Part shown: one piece after another, positions 1 to 8,619 of the stretch
How the letters are laid out: every line of letters starts with the position of its first letter
Numbering within the stretch: the first letter of the stretch is position 1
Source of the DNA: Clostridium sp. 1001271st1 H5
Lineage (GTDB): Bacteria; Bacillota; Clostridia; Lachnospirales; Lachnospiraceae
Length of the DNA stretch: 64,000 nucleotides
Assembly: GCF_005845215.1 (NCBI RefSeq)
Contig: NZ_SPHO01000011.1
Span: 1 to 64,000, forward strand
Direction of reading: 5' to 3'
Made by a program: the position numbers and the translations under genes
The notes under the pieces: model-generated
Seen by the model: the letters and a program-made list of their open reading frames with translations, nothing else
Database searches by the model: none
What the model was told of the DNA's origin: nothing

Positions 1-199
1 ACAAGGACTGAAGGTCCAAGAAAGAACTTTCAGCCCAGTTATTATCATAGAAGATCAGCTTTTACAGACTTTTCTTCACACACTCCATTTGCCTCATAAT
101 AAGTATATCTAGATGCAAGCATTTCACTCCCAAATCCATCTTGCATTTGGATAGATGCTGAAATTTACTACAGAATTATGAAGGTGTTTCAAACAGTGT
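1..199 (-). other. Downstream flank of brxL with a short coding-like tail
   Basis: No confident gene. On the minus strand an open frame of about 35 codons (roughly positions 162-55) reads ISASIQMQDGFGSEML and ends KADLL-stop. It is preceded by two in-frame stops, so it is at most a small ORF starting at an internal Met or the 3' remnant of a lost gene downstream of brxL. I do not recognise it. Confidence 0.3.
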
Positions 200-2263
200 C
201 TATTCAACCCCCAGAGCCTTAAATACTGCATCTTCTGGAGAATTATAAAAGATTATCTGGAATGCCACAAATAAATCATCCGGCACATCCACAATCTGTT
301 TCTTCGCATTTGACGGAAGCAGAATTTTATTTGCCCCTGCATCATGTGCTACTTGAAGAACATTTGCCAGCTGGTCAATCCGATTTACTGTACCACCAAT
401 ACTAAATCCACCCAATACTGCAAGCTGGCTCAATACCGACTTTTTCAATGCCGAAGAGCACAATGCAATCAACACTGCCAAAGATAAATCATCTGCTGGA
501 CCTTGTCCCTGTAAATCTCGGATGTCCATCATGAAATCCGTATTTGACATATTTATCATTGAACTAATATGCTGCGAATTTGCCTTGAAGAAATTGATCG
601 CATTGGAAATACTATTGTTTGTATCTTTATTCGTACTACCCACTTTCGTAAACTTACCGTTACCGGCCACGGCTTCATTTTCCAACCGATAAACTCCAAG
701 CATTCCACTCGCTGCACAGCTGACTGTGTGCACTGTTCCTGGCTTTGGAGTACCCTCTGGAATCAGCTTGTCGCTTCCTTGCTCAGAAACTCCCACATAC
801 CGTTCCTCAAAAGTATCATTATCTATGTATGAGAAGTTAACTGCATAGAATTCCATTCCACCGATTCGTTTTAACTGTTCCTTTACACGGCGACGACCTT
901 CCAGAGCATATTTCAAAATCTCTTCAATCTCATCTTTGGTATACTCTCCATTCGGATAAAGCACTTTTACAAATCCTGAAACTGTCTTTCTAACAGCTAT
1001 CACATCTCTTTGATTCAGCGTTGTTCCCAGTTTAAAATACTTATCAATTGCATCCGAAAACGTATACTTGCGCATACATCTAAAAAACTCTGAAACATAG
1101 TCCGTAATAAAACCATATGCATCTGTGAAATGCTTTGGGGCAAGTTTCGGTACTTCCCAGCCCGGCAGATAAAAATGCATTCTGTCAAAAAAAGCTGTAT
1201 CACTTGCCATTAAGTCCGGGAATGGCTGGAATAGATGCGATGTTTTCAACAATACATCCACCGAGTAATTAATATTTCCAACAAATACCATAGATGCTGA
1301 TGCTGCCACCTCATCTTTACCTCTTACGAAAGATCCAGAGTTCATATAATCTTTCATGATCTGAATTCCATCTTTATCCTTAAAATTGATTCCTGCTACC
1401 TCATCGAAGGCAACAACATCCCAATGGCCAACTAATCCAACCTGACGGCGTCCCATGTTATAAAATAAGTTAGCAACCGTTGTTTGACCGCCAGACACAA
1501 GTATACTGTTTGGAGATATTTCCTTATATACATGAGATTTACCCGTTGAACGCGGTCCTAATTCACATAGATTATAGTTGTTCTCAACCAAAGGAACTAG
1601 TCGTTCAAGAAGATGCCATTTTTCGCGTTCTTCCAGCTGAGTGGGTTCCATACCTATAGACCGAAGCATAAGATCAATCCACTCTTCTTTTGAGAACTGT
1701 TTCCGTCCCTCAAATACCTCATTCAAATCAAGATTAGGCATCTGAATTGGGGTAAGTTCTTCTACGATTACAGTACCGGAGTTCTTTTCTCCATATGCAT
1801 CATAGATTTCACATGAAACTGCCTCCATTCCTTCTCCACCATATCCCAATTGAACAATACACCAAATGCCGCCGGCCAAAAGCTTCTCAAATTGAGAAAC
1901 ATATTCAGATCTAATGGGAACTTTGCTCATTCCGAGATTCATTAAATCTGCAAAGCAAAGCCCCTTTTCAACATTCACAGTAACCTGAACGCGATCAATG
2001 ACGGTAAATGATCCACGCTCTGTAATTTTAAACTTTATTTTTTCTGCCTCATCCGGTCGCACATAGTTGTCAGCAAGAATTTTCTTTACACGTTCCACAC
2101 CCTGATTAATACTATCTTCATCATCCGTTGCACAGTACATGCCCAACAGATATTCTAAAACATAGATTGGAACATTCAAACTGCCCTTAATCTTTTTGGA
2201 AAGATCTTTTCTTACAATACGACCAGTAAAATTATTTATCGCAAGTTGGTCTAATGCATCCAT
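200..2263 (-). CDS. brxL: BREX system Lon-like ATPase BrxL
   Basis: 687 residues, full length for BrxL, the last gene of type 1 BREX phage-defence operons. The AAA+ core shows Walker A GPRSTGKS near residue 240 and Walker B DVVAFDEVAG near residue 287. The C-terminal Lon-like domain holds QGPADDLSLAVLIALCSSAL and LPSNAKKQ. Where Lon proteases have the catalytic Ser of GPSAG, this protein reads GPADD, so peptidase activity is doubtful (my alignment by eye). The start has a strong AGGAGG site 5 nt upstream. The gene lies 9 nt behind the pglZ remnant, the usual pglZ-brxL order. The rest of the operon (brxA, brxB, brxC, pglX) is absent, so any function must be independent of a working BREX. Confidence 0.9.
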   Translation of the reverse strand: MDALDQLAINNFTGRIVRKDLSKKIKGSLNVPIYVLEYLLGMYCATDDEDSINQGVERVKKILADNYVRPDEAEKIKFKITERGSFTVIDRVQVTVNVEKGLCFADLMNLGMSKVPIRSEYVSQFEKLLAGGIWCIVQLGYGGEGMEAVSCEIYDAYGEKNSGTVIVEELTPIQMPNLDLNEVFEGRKQFSKEEWIDLMLRSIGMEPTQLEEREKWHLLERLVPLVENNYNLCELGPRSTGKSHVYKEISPNSILVSGGQTTVANLFYNMGRRQVGLVGHWDVVAFDEVAGINFKDKDGIQIMKDYMNSGSFVRGKDEVAASASMVFVGNINYSVDVLLKTSHLFQPFPDLMASDTAFFDRMHFYLPGWEVPKLAPKHFTDAYGFITDYVSEFFRCMRKYTFSDAIDKYFKLGTTLNQRDVIAVRKTVSGFVKVLYPNGEYTKDEIEEILKYALEGRRRVKEQLKRIGGMEFYAVNFSYIDNDTFEERYVGVSEQGSDKLIPEGTPKPGTVHTVSCAASGMLGVYRLENEAVAGNGKFTKVGSTNKDTNNSISNAINFFKANSQHISSMINMSNTDFMMDIRDLQGQGPADDLSLAVLIALCSSALKKSVLSQLAVLGGFSIGGTVNRIDQLANVLQVAHDAGANKILLPSNAKKQIVDVPDDLFVAFQIIFYNSPEDAVFKALGVE

Positions 2264-2272
2264 ATTGACCTC

Positions 2273-3452
2273 CTAAAAATTGAATTTGTTGCTGAACAGA
2301 ATATCAATTGCAAATGGTATTCTCTCTTCTTCTGCATAGTTATCATTGTAGTTCTTGATTACCAAATAGTACTGCTCATTCGCATTGTACTTTTTGTTTT
2401 TAAATGTAAATTTCTCCTTATAGGACCTGTCTGCCATTTCCTTGCTTTTACTATCACAATTAATGACAATAGAGTTTGTAATCTGCTCGTTTTTTGAATC
2501 GACAAAATACGCCTCATAATTACACGGCAGGGTCTTATCATCAACTTCTTCGTTCTGGTAAAATTCCAAGAATGTGATGAGCGATGTTATCTTTCTGCTA
2601 ATCGAAACAAGTTTTACAGTCGCAACATTAGGACGGTTTCTTTCTCGATTTTTCTTCTTATTCTCAATCTGGATAATTGGAATAACTACTTCCTGCAGAG
2701 CATCCCCGCCATGTACATACTTTTTGCTTTCCCCTTGTTTAGGGAAAATATTTGTACCATATGGAACCTCCACAATCAAATCAACATCTATATCTCCCAT
2801 ATCTGTCTGAATCATATAAGACATTGGAACTTTTCTGGTAAAATCGTTCCCACTATTTCCATGTGTAAGGAAAAATCTTCTCTTCCAGTTCACTAAATGT
2901 CGAATCGACTTCCTGCATTTTCTGCAAGAATCTACAAGCATAGTGGATTGTCATGTAATCATGCATCAGTTCACTATTCCAATACGACTTCCTTCGCTGC
3001 TTGATAATTCGGATATATCTCTCATACTCTCCAGTCTTATCCACCAGTAGTTTCTGCAATCTTTGGATAGTCACCAAATCAAAATCCATGAATGTATCTA
3101 CATCTGCAAAACTATCCAGATCCCATCCTGATACATAGGTAAAAACATTCAGTTTTTCAGCAATCTTTTTAGAAATTGCTTTATAATCCTCAGCCTTATC
3201 GCTCTTCATAAAACGATCAATAAAGATATACGCATTATTCTTAATTGACGCATTCATAGAAGTTGGTAAATTCTTCGACCAGTTGTCCGGTATTATACCA
3301 TTCAGATATAAGCTCATATGTAACAACAACATATTGGTTGTCATCTTTTCAATATCATCTAAAGCATCCACAAGTCCAAATTTTTGCTGGATAAAATCAT
3401 TCAATACCGTGCAGTCACAATATTTATGAACCTGTTCAACAAGATTTCCATC
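2273..3452 (-). pseudogene. pglZ: BREX phosphatase PglZ remnant, internally deleted and 5' truncated
   Basis: Two open frames on the minus strand carry the two ends of a PglZ-like protein. The first (3452-2853) matches the region before the phosphatase core: VLNDFIQQKFGLVDALDD, later YIRIIKQRRKSYWNSE. It runs out of frame at EEKIFPYTWK. The second (within 2941-2273) matches the C-terminal end, with GTNIFPKQGES and YVHGGDALQEVVIPII. The metal-binding alkaline-phosphatase core expected between them, a few hundred residues with the conserved Asp and SDHGF-type motifs, is missing, and the frame changes at the junction near 2860. The N-terminus is also gone, and the frame is closed by a TGA at 3453-3455. 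It cannot make a working PglZ. Confidence 0.8.
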
Positions 3453-3523
3453 TCAAAATTTTTTCCCATTCATCTGCCACTGTTCGTGCTTCTTAATTGC
3501 TCTCACCGCCTGTCTCATGGTAT

Positions 3524-3628
3524 TACTTTACCCATGCTGATGAAACGGATGGGATGCCTGATGCTTATGAAATATAATGCGGTTCCCTTCCTCCGGATAC
3601 TCTGGATAATGAATATACCAAGTCAGCA
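3524..3628 (+). pseudogene. Short relic resembling the LPXTG surface-protein repeats
   Basis: The plus frame reads YFTHADETDGMPDAYEI, then a stop, then CGSLPPDTLDNEYTKSAGA. The motif DGMPDAYE closely resembles the DGIPDAYEIQF and DGIPDKYQ segments of the two giant surface proteins at 31.8-48.0 kb. It is probably a decayed fragment of a third paralogue, cut by the adjacent IS1182-type end at about 3629. It is short, so chance similarity is possible. Confidence 0.35.
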
Positions 3629-4900
3629 GGGGCTGTCGCACCAGTGATTGAAAAATCATAGGTGTAACAGCCCCTTCTTTGTACTTTCGGACTAAATACA
3701 GGAAATTATAGGTTCTTTGAAGGTGCATAAGGCACACCTTTACAGACCCTGCCTTCTTGCAGTGTCTCTCTTGTTTCACGATTCTATTTTACGCGCTTTT
3801 TTCAGTGGAAATAAATAGGTTCCAGTTCGATCCGCTTGGATTTTATTGTGCAGTTTCCTCATGTTGTGGGCCAACGCCAACAGGATGTCTTCCGTTTTTA
3901 CATTTACTGTCCCACGACACAGGAACCGTCGGAACCCACTGTCCGGTTTCAGATCACCAAATGAACCTTCCGCCTGGATGCTTCGGTTCATCCGTAGTTC
4001 ACAACCTACCTCGCTTATGATCCGTTTCAGGTCTTCCTTCCGGTACTCCACAAACTACCTGGATACATACAGTGCCTTGCTCCGCTCCTTCAGCGGCTTC
4101 TTGCTGCGGTTCCTTTTAATACATTCTTTTTTATGTGGACATCCATCGCATTCCTGGCAACTGTATACCTGGGTTTCCCGCTCATATCCCGTTTTGCTCC
4201 GTTCCTTTTTGGTATAGCTGAACTGCAGTTCCTTCCCATTTGCGCATGTGTAGGTGTCCGTTTCTTCATGATATACCATATTTTCAATCCAGCCTATGTC
4301 CTTCTAGTACTTCCTCGTTTTTGATATCTCATAATTAGCCGTCTTTATAAAGGCAATCTGGACATTCTCCTCCAGATAGCTGTAATTTTTATCACTTTCA
4401 TATCCCGCATCTGTCACGACCTTTTCATATTGAAAGTTCAGGTTTTCCTTAAGGCCCTTAAAAAAAGAGATGAGCATGGTGGTATCTGTGGGCTTATGGT
4501 AAGCCAGGTAATGTATTCGCTGTCTACCCCATGCTGTACATTATACCCTGCCTTCAGCTAGCCATTCCCCATAGCGTCTTCCTTTATCCGCATGAACGTA
4601 GCATCATGATCGGTCTTTGAATAGCTGTTACGCTCCCCACACAGATAAAGTTTTTGTGTGTATTCTTTAAGTTTATCTAAATGGCCCTCCAATGTTTCTA
4701 TACTTTTCTGAAGAGGGGATTTCTGCTTTCCGGTACCATGTACGAATACAATCCCCTCCGCGTCTTTCAGAGCATACAGTTTTTTCTCAGCATCTTGGCA
4801 TGCTTCATTTTTACTTGTTTATTATAAACCAGTTTCAGCCCGTAAAGGCCCTAACACTCTTCTACAAATGCTGCCAGCTTTAAAAGCAGTTTTTCCAGGT
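3629..4900 (-). mobile_element. IS1182-family insertion sequence remnant
   Basis: The element carries a broken IS1182-type transposase on the minus strand. Its probable right end begins with GGGGCTGTCGCACC at 3629. GGGGCTGT at 3629-3636 and ACAGCCCC at 3667-3674 can also pair as a hairpin. The left end and the transposase N-terminus are missing, apparently cut off by the recombinase-carrying element that begins near 4900. No matching terminal inverted repeat was found on that side. Confidence 0.65.
3776..4690 (-). pseudogene. IS1182-family transposase, degenerate
   Basis: Read on the minus strand, the family landmarks appear in order but in several frames. ERNSYSKTDHDATFMRIKED and AMGNG-stop-LK are at about 4640-4550, the stop replacing the usual Gln. 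NVQHGVDSEYI is at about 4540-4500, VVTDAGYESDKNYSYLEE at about 4430-4370, and the CxxCxxC block YSCQECDGCPHKKECIKRN at 4190-4100. The C-terminal RSIQAEGSFGDLK followed by DSGFRRFLCRGTVNVKTE lies in 4051-3776. The frameshifts, the nonsense codon and the absent N-terminus make it inactive. Confidence 0.75.
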
Positions 4901-4922
4901 TTTTTGTAACCGCTTTTTCCAG

Positions 4923-5714
4923 ACAAAGGTATACGGAATAAGACCCGAAGCCCTGAGGATTAACGATATAACTGCACAACGTTTGGAAGGCTTTCTTGAC
5001 TGGCTGGAATCCGAAAGGACAAACAGCCCTTCAACGAGAAATATAAGGCTTGCGGCAATCCATTCCCTGTTCAGGTATCTGTGCAGCCAGCGGCCGGAAC
5101 ATATATTTCATGCACAGCAGATACTGTCCATACCTGTAAAGAAAACCGCACAGACAGAAGTAAAATATCTGGACACGGCACAGACGGAAAAACTGCTTGC
5201 AGCACCAGATGTCACAACCGTACACGGAAAAAGGGACCTGGCTCTTCTGTGCCTTCTTTATGACAGTGGATGCAGGGTGCAGGAATTAGCCGATGTCAGA
5301 ATAAGGGATATCAGTTTTACCGTGCCCCCGCAAGTAACGCTTACAGGGAAAGGAAGAAAAACCAGGACTGTACCACTCATGAAGGAAACCGCAGTCATAC
5401 TTAGGGATTATATAGCCTGTTACAGACTGGATACTCCATGCAGGGCAGACACGCCGCTATTTTTTAATCACCGGGAAGAAAAACTTACGAGACAAGGTAT
5501 CACTTATATCCTTCAAAAATATGCAGAGGATGCCGGTATGGGAAAAATCACACCTCATATCCTCCGGCACAGTAAAGCTGTCCATCTGACAGAGGCAGAT
5601 ATCAATCCAGTCTATATCCGGGATTTCCTTGGGCACACTGATTTAAAGGTGACACAGATTTATTCAAAAGCAAATGTTAAGATGAAACGCGAGGCAATAG
5701 AAAAACTTGCCTAG
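4923..5714 (+). CDS. Tyrosine recombinase (phage-integrase family), 5' truncated
   Basis: The frame is open from before 4923, reading TKVYGIRPEALRINDITAQR, and then GFLDWLESERTNSPSTRN, the end of a SAM-like core-binding domain. The first usable start in the frame is a TTG at 4983, which would remove part of that domain, so the gene is probably cut at its 5' end by the IS1182 junction. The catalytic domain is complete by eye. It has Arg in DSGCRVQELADV, Lys in TGKGRKTRTVP, HILRHS with His and Arg, FLGHTDLKVTQIYSKAN with the late His and the nucleophilic Tyr, and it ends EAIEKLA. It is XerC/XerD-like and may have served the IS91-like element rather than chromosome resolution. Confidence 0.75.
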   Translation, partial: TKVYGIRPEALRINDITAQRLEGFLDWLESERTNSPSTRNIRLAAIHSLFRYLCSQRPEHIFHAQQILSIPVKKTAQTEVKYLDTAQTEKLLAAPDVTTVHGKRDLALLCLLYDSGCRVQELADVRIRDISFTVPPQVTLTGKGRKTRTVPLMKETAVILRDYIACYRLDTPCRADTPLFFNHREEKLTRQGITYILQKYAEDAGMGKITPHILRHSKAVHLTEADINPVYIRDFLGHTDLKVTQIYSKANVKMKREAIEKLA

Positions 5715-6020
5715 CAAAAAACACCTTCACCGACCCCCCCCCCCCAACCCCCCTTTTTTTTTTTTGGTAAAAGCAAAAGACTGGGTTGACGATAAGGCTC
5801 TTATGAGCTGGTTAAATTCTCTGGGGCATTAAATTATGTAAAGGGAAGCAGCTGAAAAAGACTGTATTTATTAGAAAATACTACTTCCCTTGTCATAATA
5901 TCCCGCTTGTCATTATGCAGATAATGTAAAGCTTTACATTATCTGCACTGCATTGTTTCCGGCGGCGGCCTTACACGGGATGGAAGAATCCGTACATCAT
6001 CCGGTCATTTTTTTATTCCG
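5715..6020. other. Non-coding junction inside the IS91-like element
   Basis: This stretch holds a run of about 12 C, AA, 6 C and about 12 T at 5736-5764, then AT-rich sequence and the palindrome at 5916-5947. The start of the IS91-type transposase should lie here, but no frame is convincing until about 6021. The homopolymer block could be a real slippage tract or an assembly artefact. Confidence 0.4.
5916..5947. repeat. 32-bp perfect palindrome
   Basis: TGCAGATAATGTAAAG is followed directly by its reverse complement, centred between 5931 and 5932. It could be a cruciform/hairpin recognised by the neighbouring recombinase or Y2-type transposase, or an operator. The position between the two genes of the IS91-like element supports a role in that element, by inference only. 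Confidence 0.7.
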
Positions 6021-6614
6021 GTGGCTGTTCTGCGGGATAAATTCAGGGGCAAATTTATGGCGCTGCTTTCTTCTCTTTATGAAAGCGGCTCCCTGGTATT
6101 TTCTTCTTCCTGTGAAACGCTGCGCAATTCTTATGACTGGAACGAATGGAAAAACAACCTTTACAAAAAAGACTGGTGTCCTTACATCAAAGAAACCTTT
6201 CACGGTTTTGGCAATGCCATCGAATACCTGGGACGTTATACCCACAAAACCGCCATTTCTAACAGCAGAATCCGTTCTGTTACACAGAATCAGGTTACGT
6301 TTTCTGCCAGAGGAAAGAAGCCGGAAGAACCCAAACGTCAGATTACCCTTGACAGCACGGAATTCATCCGGCGTTTCCTGATGCATGTACTTCCTCACGG
6401 TTTTTAGAAAATCATGTATTATGGTTTCCTGAACAACCGTATGAAGACACGAAACCTAAGGCTTATTTTCAGGCTTCAGGGTGGGCAGCGTTATGCCGGC
6501 TTATCAATGGCAGAACTAATAAAATCAGTCTGGAAGTTTGATATACGCATATGTCTCCAATGCGGACATGCCTCCATGAAGCTGCTTGGAAGGTGCCATG
6601 TTCCTTACCCATAA
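6021..6614 (+). pseudogene. IS91/IS801-type transposase remnant
   Basis: One frame holds the C-terminal half of an IS91-like Y2 transposase. LRDKFRGKFMALL is followed by YKKDWCPYIKETF, GNAIEYLGRYTHKTAISN and then TEFIRRFLMHVLPHGF. After a TAG at 6405-6407 the same frame continues KIMYYGFLNNRMKTRN and ends ICLQCGHASMKLLGR, a family-typical terminal Cys pair. The N-terminal zinc finger and the double-Tyr catalytic region are missing, so the transposase is dead. Confidence 0.75.
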
Positions 6615-7022
6615 ATCCGGGTTACCTGATATATTTCTTTTTCAGACCTCCCTCAGGAAGGTCTACAAAGCATACCCTGAAATGCGGGAATCTCAAAATA
6701 CCAGGCTGATTTTACCGTATATTCCCCGTATGGACTCTGTTTTGGGTTTCCAGGAAGGATACTATCCCCATATAGTTCACGGCTGAAGTTCCGCGAATTG
6801 GTACAATTGAGAAGAATCACATTCAGAGCAGTTTTAGGTTTATTCAAAGCTACTCTTTTTCTGCTCTGAATCTGATACTTCTCTAAAGAATTATACCACA
6901 AGATCGATCGTTTTAACTATATCTTCCCCTTCATAATCTCCGCATTTTTACATTTTCCCTCACCCCCCCTTGTCCCCCCTAATAAACTATACTAACCCCA
7001 TTTATCAAACAAGGAGCATATT
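6615..7022. other. Intergenic region between IS remnants and the ABC lipoprotein gene
   Basis: No gene is supported. ATTCAGAGCAG (6821-6831) and CTGCTCTGAAT (6861-6871) form an 11-bp inverted repeat with a 29-nt spacer, possibly an end structure of a mobile element. The last 100 bases lead into the lipoprotein gene. TATACT at about 6987-6992 could be a -10 box, and AAGGAG is at 7011-7016. Confidence 0.4.
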
Positions 7023-8027
7023 ATGAAGAAAATTATAATCCCCCTGCTGGCAGGAGCCCTCACCGCCGCTGCCCTAACCGGCTGTTCAAAATCATCCGGC
7101 AGTTCATCCTCAGGCAACACCCCGTTGGTCCTCAACGAGGTAGCCCATTCCATCTTCTACGCCCCCCAATACGCAGCCATTGAACTGGGCTACTTTGAGG
7201 ACGAAGGCATCGACCTGACCCTTGTCAACGGCGCGGGTGCTGATAAGGTTATGACCGCCCTTATCTCCGGCGACGCCCAAATTGGTTTTATGGGCTCCGA
7301 AGCCAGCATCTACGTATACCAGGAAGGTTCCCAGGACTATGCGGTGAACTTCGCCCAGCTGACCCAGCGCGCAGGCAACTTCCTGGTGGGACGCCAGCCT
7401 GAGGACAATTTTAAGTGGGAAAGCCTGAAAGGCAAGAAGGTTCTCGGCGGACGCGCAGGCGGCATGCCTCAGATGGTCTTTGAGTATATCTTAAAGAAAC
7501 ACGGTATGGACCCCAAAACAGACCTTTCTATTGACCAGAGCATTAACTTCGGGCTGACCGCAGCTGCATTTACCAGCGATGATGCGGACTATACCGTGGA
7601 ATTTGAGCCTTTTGCAACCACTCTGGAGAGCGAGGGAAGCGGATATGTGGTGGCTTCTCTTGGAACAGAATCCGGATATGTACCTTACACTGCTTACTGT
7701 GCCAGGAAGAGTTACGTTGAACAGAACCCGGAAATCATTCAGAAGTTTACCAATGCAATTCAAAAAGGCATAGACTACGTAAACTCCCATTCAGCCGAAG
7801 AAATAGCCAAAACCATACAGCCCCAGTTTAAAGAAACACCGGTGGATAAACTCGCGGTTATCGTAGGCCGTTATAAGGACCAGGATACATGGAAGGATGA
7901 CACCGTATTTGAAAAAGAAAGCTTTGAGCTTCTGGAAAACATTCTGGAAGAGGCAGGCGAACTGTCGGCACGTGTTCCCTATGAAGACCTTGTGACCACA
8001 CAATTTTCTGAACAGGCGGCAAAATAG
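7023..8027 (+). CDS. ABC transporter substrate-binding lipoprotein (nitrate/sulfonate/taurine type)
   Basis: 334 residues. The N-terminus is a lipoprotein signal ending LTGC-SKSSGSS, so the protein is anchored outside the membrane at Cys21. The fold signature APQYAAIELGYFEDEGIDLT, followed by ALISGDAQIGFMGSEAS, is that of the NrtA/SsuA/TauA/ThiY superfamily of periplasmic-type receptors, whose substrates are small anions or pyrimidine precursors. The exact ligand cannot be read from the sequence. Its likely partners, an SsuB-like ATPase and SsuC-like permease, are 4.5 kb downstream on the same strand, separated by other genes. AAGGAG lies 7 nt before the ATG. A strong terminator follows at 8169-8216. 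Confidence 0.85.
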   Translation: MKKIIIPLLAGALTAAALTGCSKSSGSSSSGNTPLVLNEVAHSIFYAPQYAAIELGYFEDEGIDLTLVNGAGADKVMTALISGDAQIGFMGSEASIYVYQEGSQDYAVNFAQLTQRAGNFLVGRQPEDNFKWESLKGKKVLGGRAGGMPQMVFEYILKKHGMDPKTDLSIDQSINFGLTAAAFTSDDADYTVEFEPFATTLESEGSGYVVASLGTESGYVPYTAYCARKSYVEQNPEIIQKFTNAIQKGIDYVNSHSAEEIAKTIQPQFKETPVDKLAVIVGRYKDQDTWKDDTVFEKESFELLENILEEAGELSARVPYEDLVTTQFSEQAAK

Positions 8028-8057
8028 ACGGCAATACAGCCAGCAATACAGATAGCT

Positions 8058-8129
8058 GAACAGATAGTAGAACAAACAGAAAAACAGACAGCAGAACAAA
8101 CAGTAGAACAAACAGCAGGCCAAACAAAT
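8058..8129 (+). repeat. 12-nt periodic repeat in the 3' untranslated region
   Basis: Six imperfect units of 12 nt (consensus GAACAAACAGYA) start 30 nt after the stop of the lipoprotein gene and run toward its terminator. The transcript here would be A-rich, U-poor and unstructured. A similar 12-nt repeat lies after feoA at 18569-18676 in the same position relative to stop codon and terminator. Confidence 0.7.
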
Positions 8130-8168
8130 AAAAGCAATCAATCGACAATACGGCAGACAACAAGCCCG

Positions 8169-8216
8169 ACAACAAAACCAGCTAACAAAGTTATGCCCTT
8201 TAGCTGGTTTTGTTGT
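8169..8216 (+). terminator. Intrinsic terminator of the lipoprotein gene
   Basis: A 16-bp perfect stem (8169-8184 with 8201-8216) has a 16-nt loop. U-rich sequence lies in and just after the 3' arm. Confidence 0.75.
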
Positions 8217-8510
8217 CATTTTCCTTGCTGTCTTTTATTTTTCGCTGCTTTTTACCTTTTCTGTCATTGATTTAGTTTATATCTGTTTTCTGCTTCTTTA
8301 CTCACCATGTTTTGCCAGCAAAAGCGCTCCATGCCAATCAACCATTACGCTGCCCAAAATACAAGCTTCTCATCCATCCCCATATCCCCAATCCGTTACT
8401 CCACAGAGCCTCATATATTTTGCCGAAGGTCATAGAATGCGATGGAATATATAGAAGTTGATAGGGGCACATAGAAACAGTTAACAAAAACATTTGCGGC
8501 ATTTTAATCC
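8217..8510. other. Intergenic region, nothing recognised
   Basis: About 300 bases between two convergent terminators. There is no supported ORF, RNA or repeat. Confidence 0.4.
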
Positions 8511-8545
8511 CCGTTAAAAAGGCTGCCATCCATCAGGATGACAGC
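8511..8545 (-). terminator. Terminator of the D-Ala-D-Ala carboxypeptidase gene
   Basis: On the minus strand, arms 8545-8536 and 8531-8522 (one mismatch or wobble) have a 4-nt loop and are followed by CTTTTTA. Confidence 0.65.
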
Positions 8546-8619
8546 GAAATTAATACCCCTTATTTCATTACCCTGAATATCAGCCCCTGCAAATAATCCT
8601 CTGCACATAAAGCTATTAG

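Larger units (their letters stand above)
4901..6620 (+). mobile_element. Decayed IS91-like element with a tyrosine recombinase
   Basis: A tyrosine recombinase (4923-5714) is followed on the same strand by a broken IS91/IS801-type transposase (6021-6614). Some IS91-family elements are known to carry a tyrosine recombinase upstream of the transposase, so the two probably formed one element. A 32-bp palindrome (5916-5947) and a C12/T12-type homopolymer run (about 5736-5764) lie between them. Element ends could not be placed exactly. Confidence 0.55.

Noticed and set aside
200..3452. Functional BREX system
   Set aside because: Only brxL is intact; pglZ is broken, and brxA, brxB, brxC and pglX are absent from the window.
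3384..3647. Plus-strand 87-codon ORF opposite pglZ and the IS end
   Set aside because: Low-complexity frame overlapping a pseudogene and an IS end, with no motif.
6900..7022. Riboswitch (for example TPP) ahead of the ABC lipoprotein gene
   Set aside because: No conserved riboswitch core is visible, and the leader is short and C-rich.
7791..8219. 142-codon Leu/Cys/Phe-rich minus-strand ORF
   Set aside because: It is the reverse reading of the 12-nt A-rich repeat and the lipoprotein 3' end, only imitating a membrane protein.
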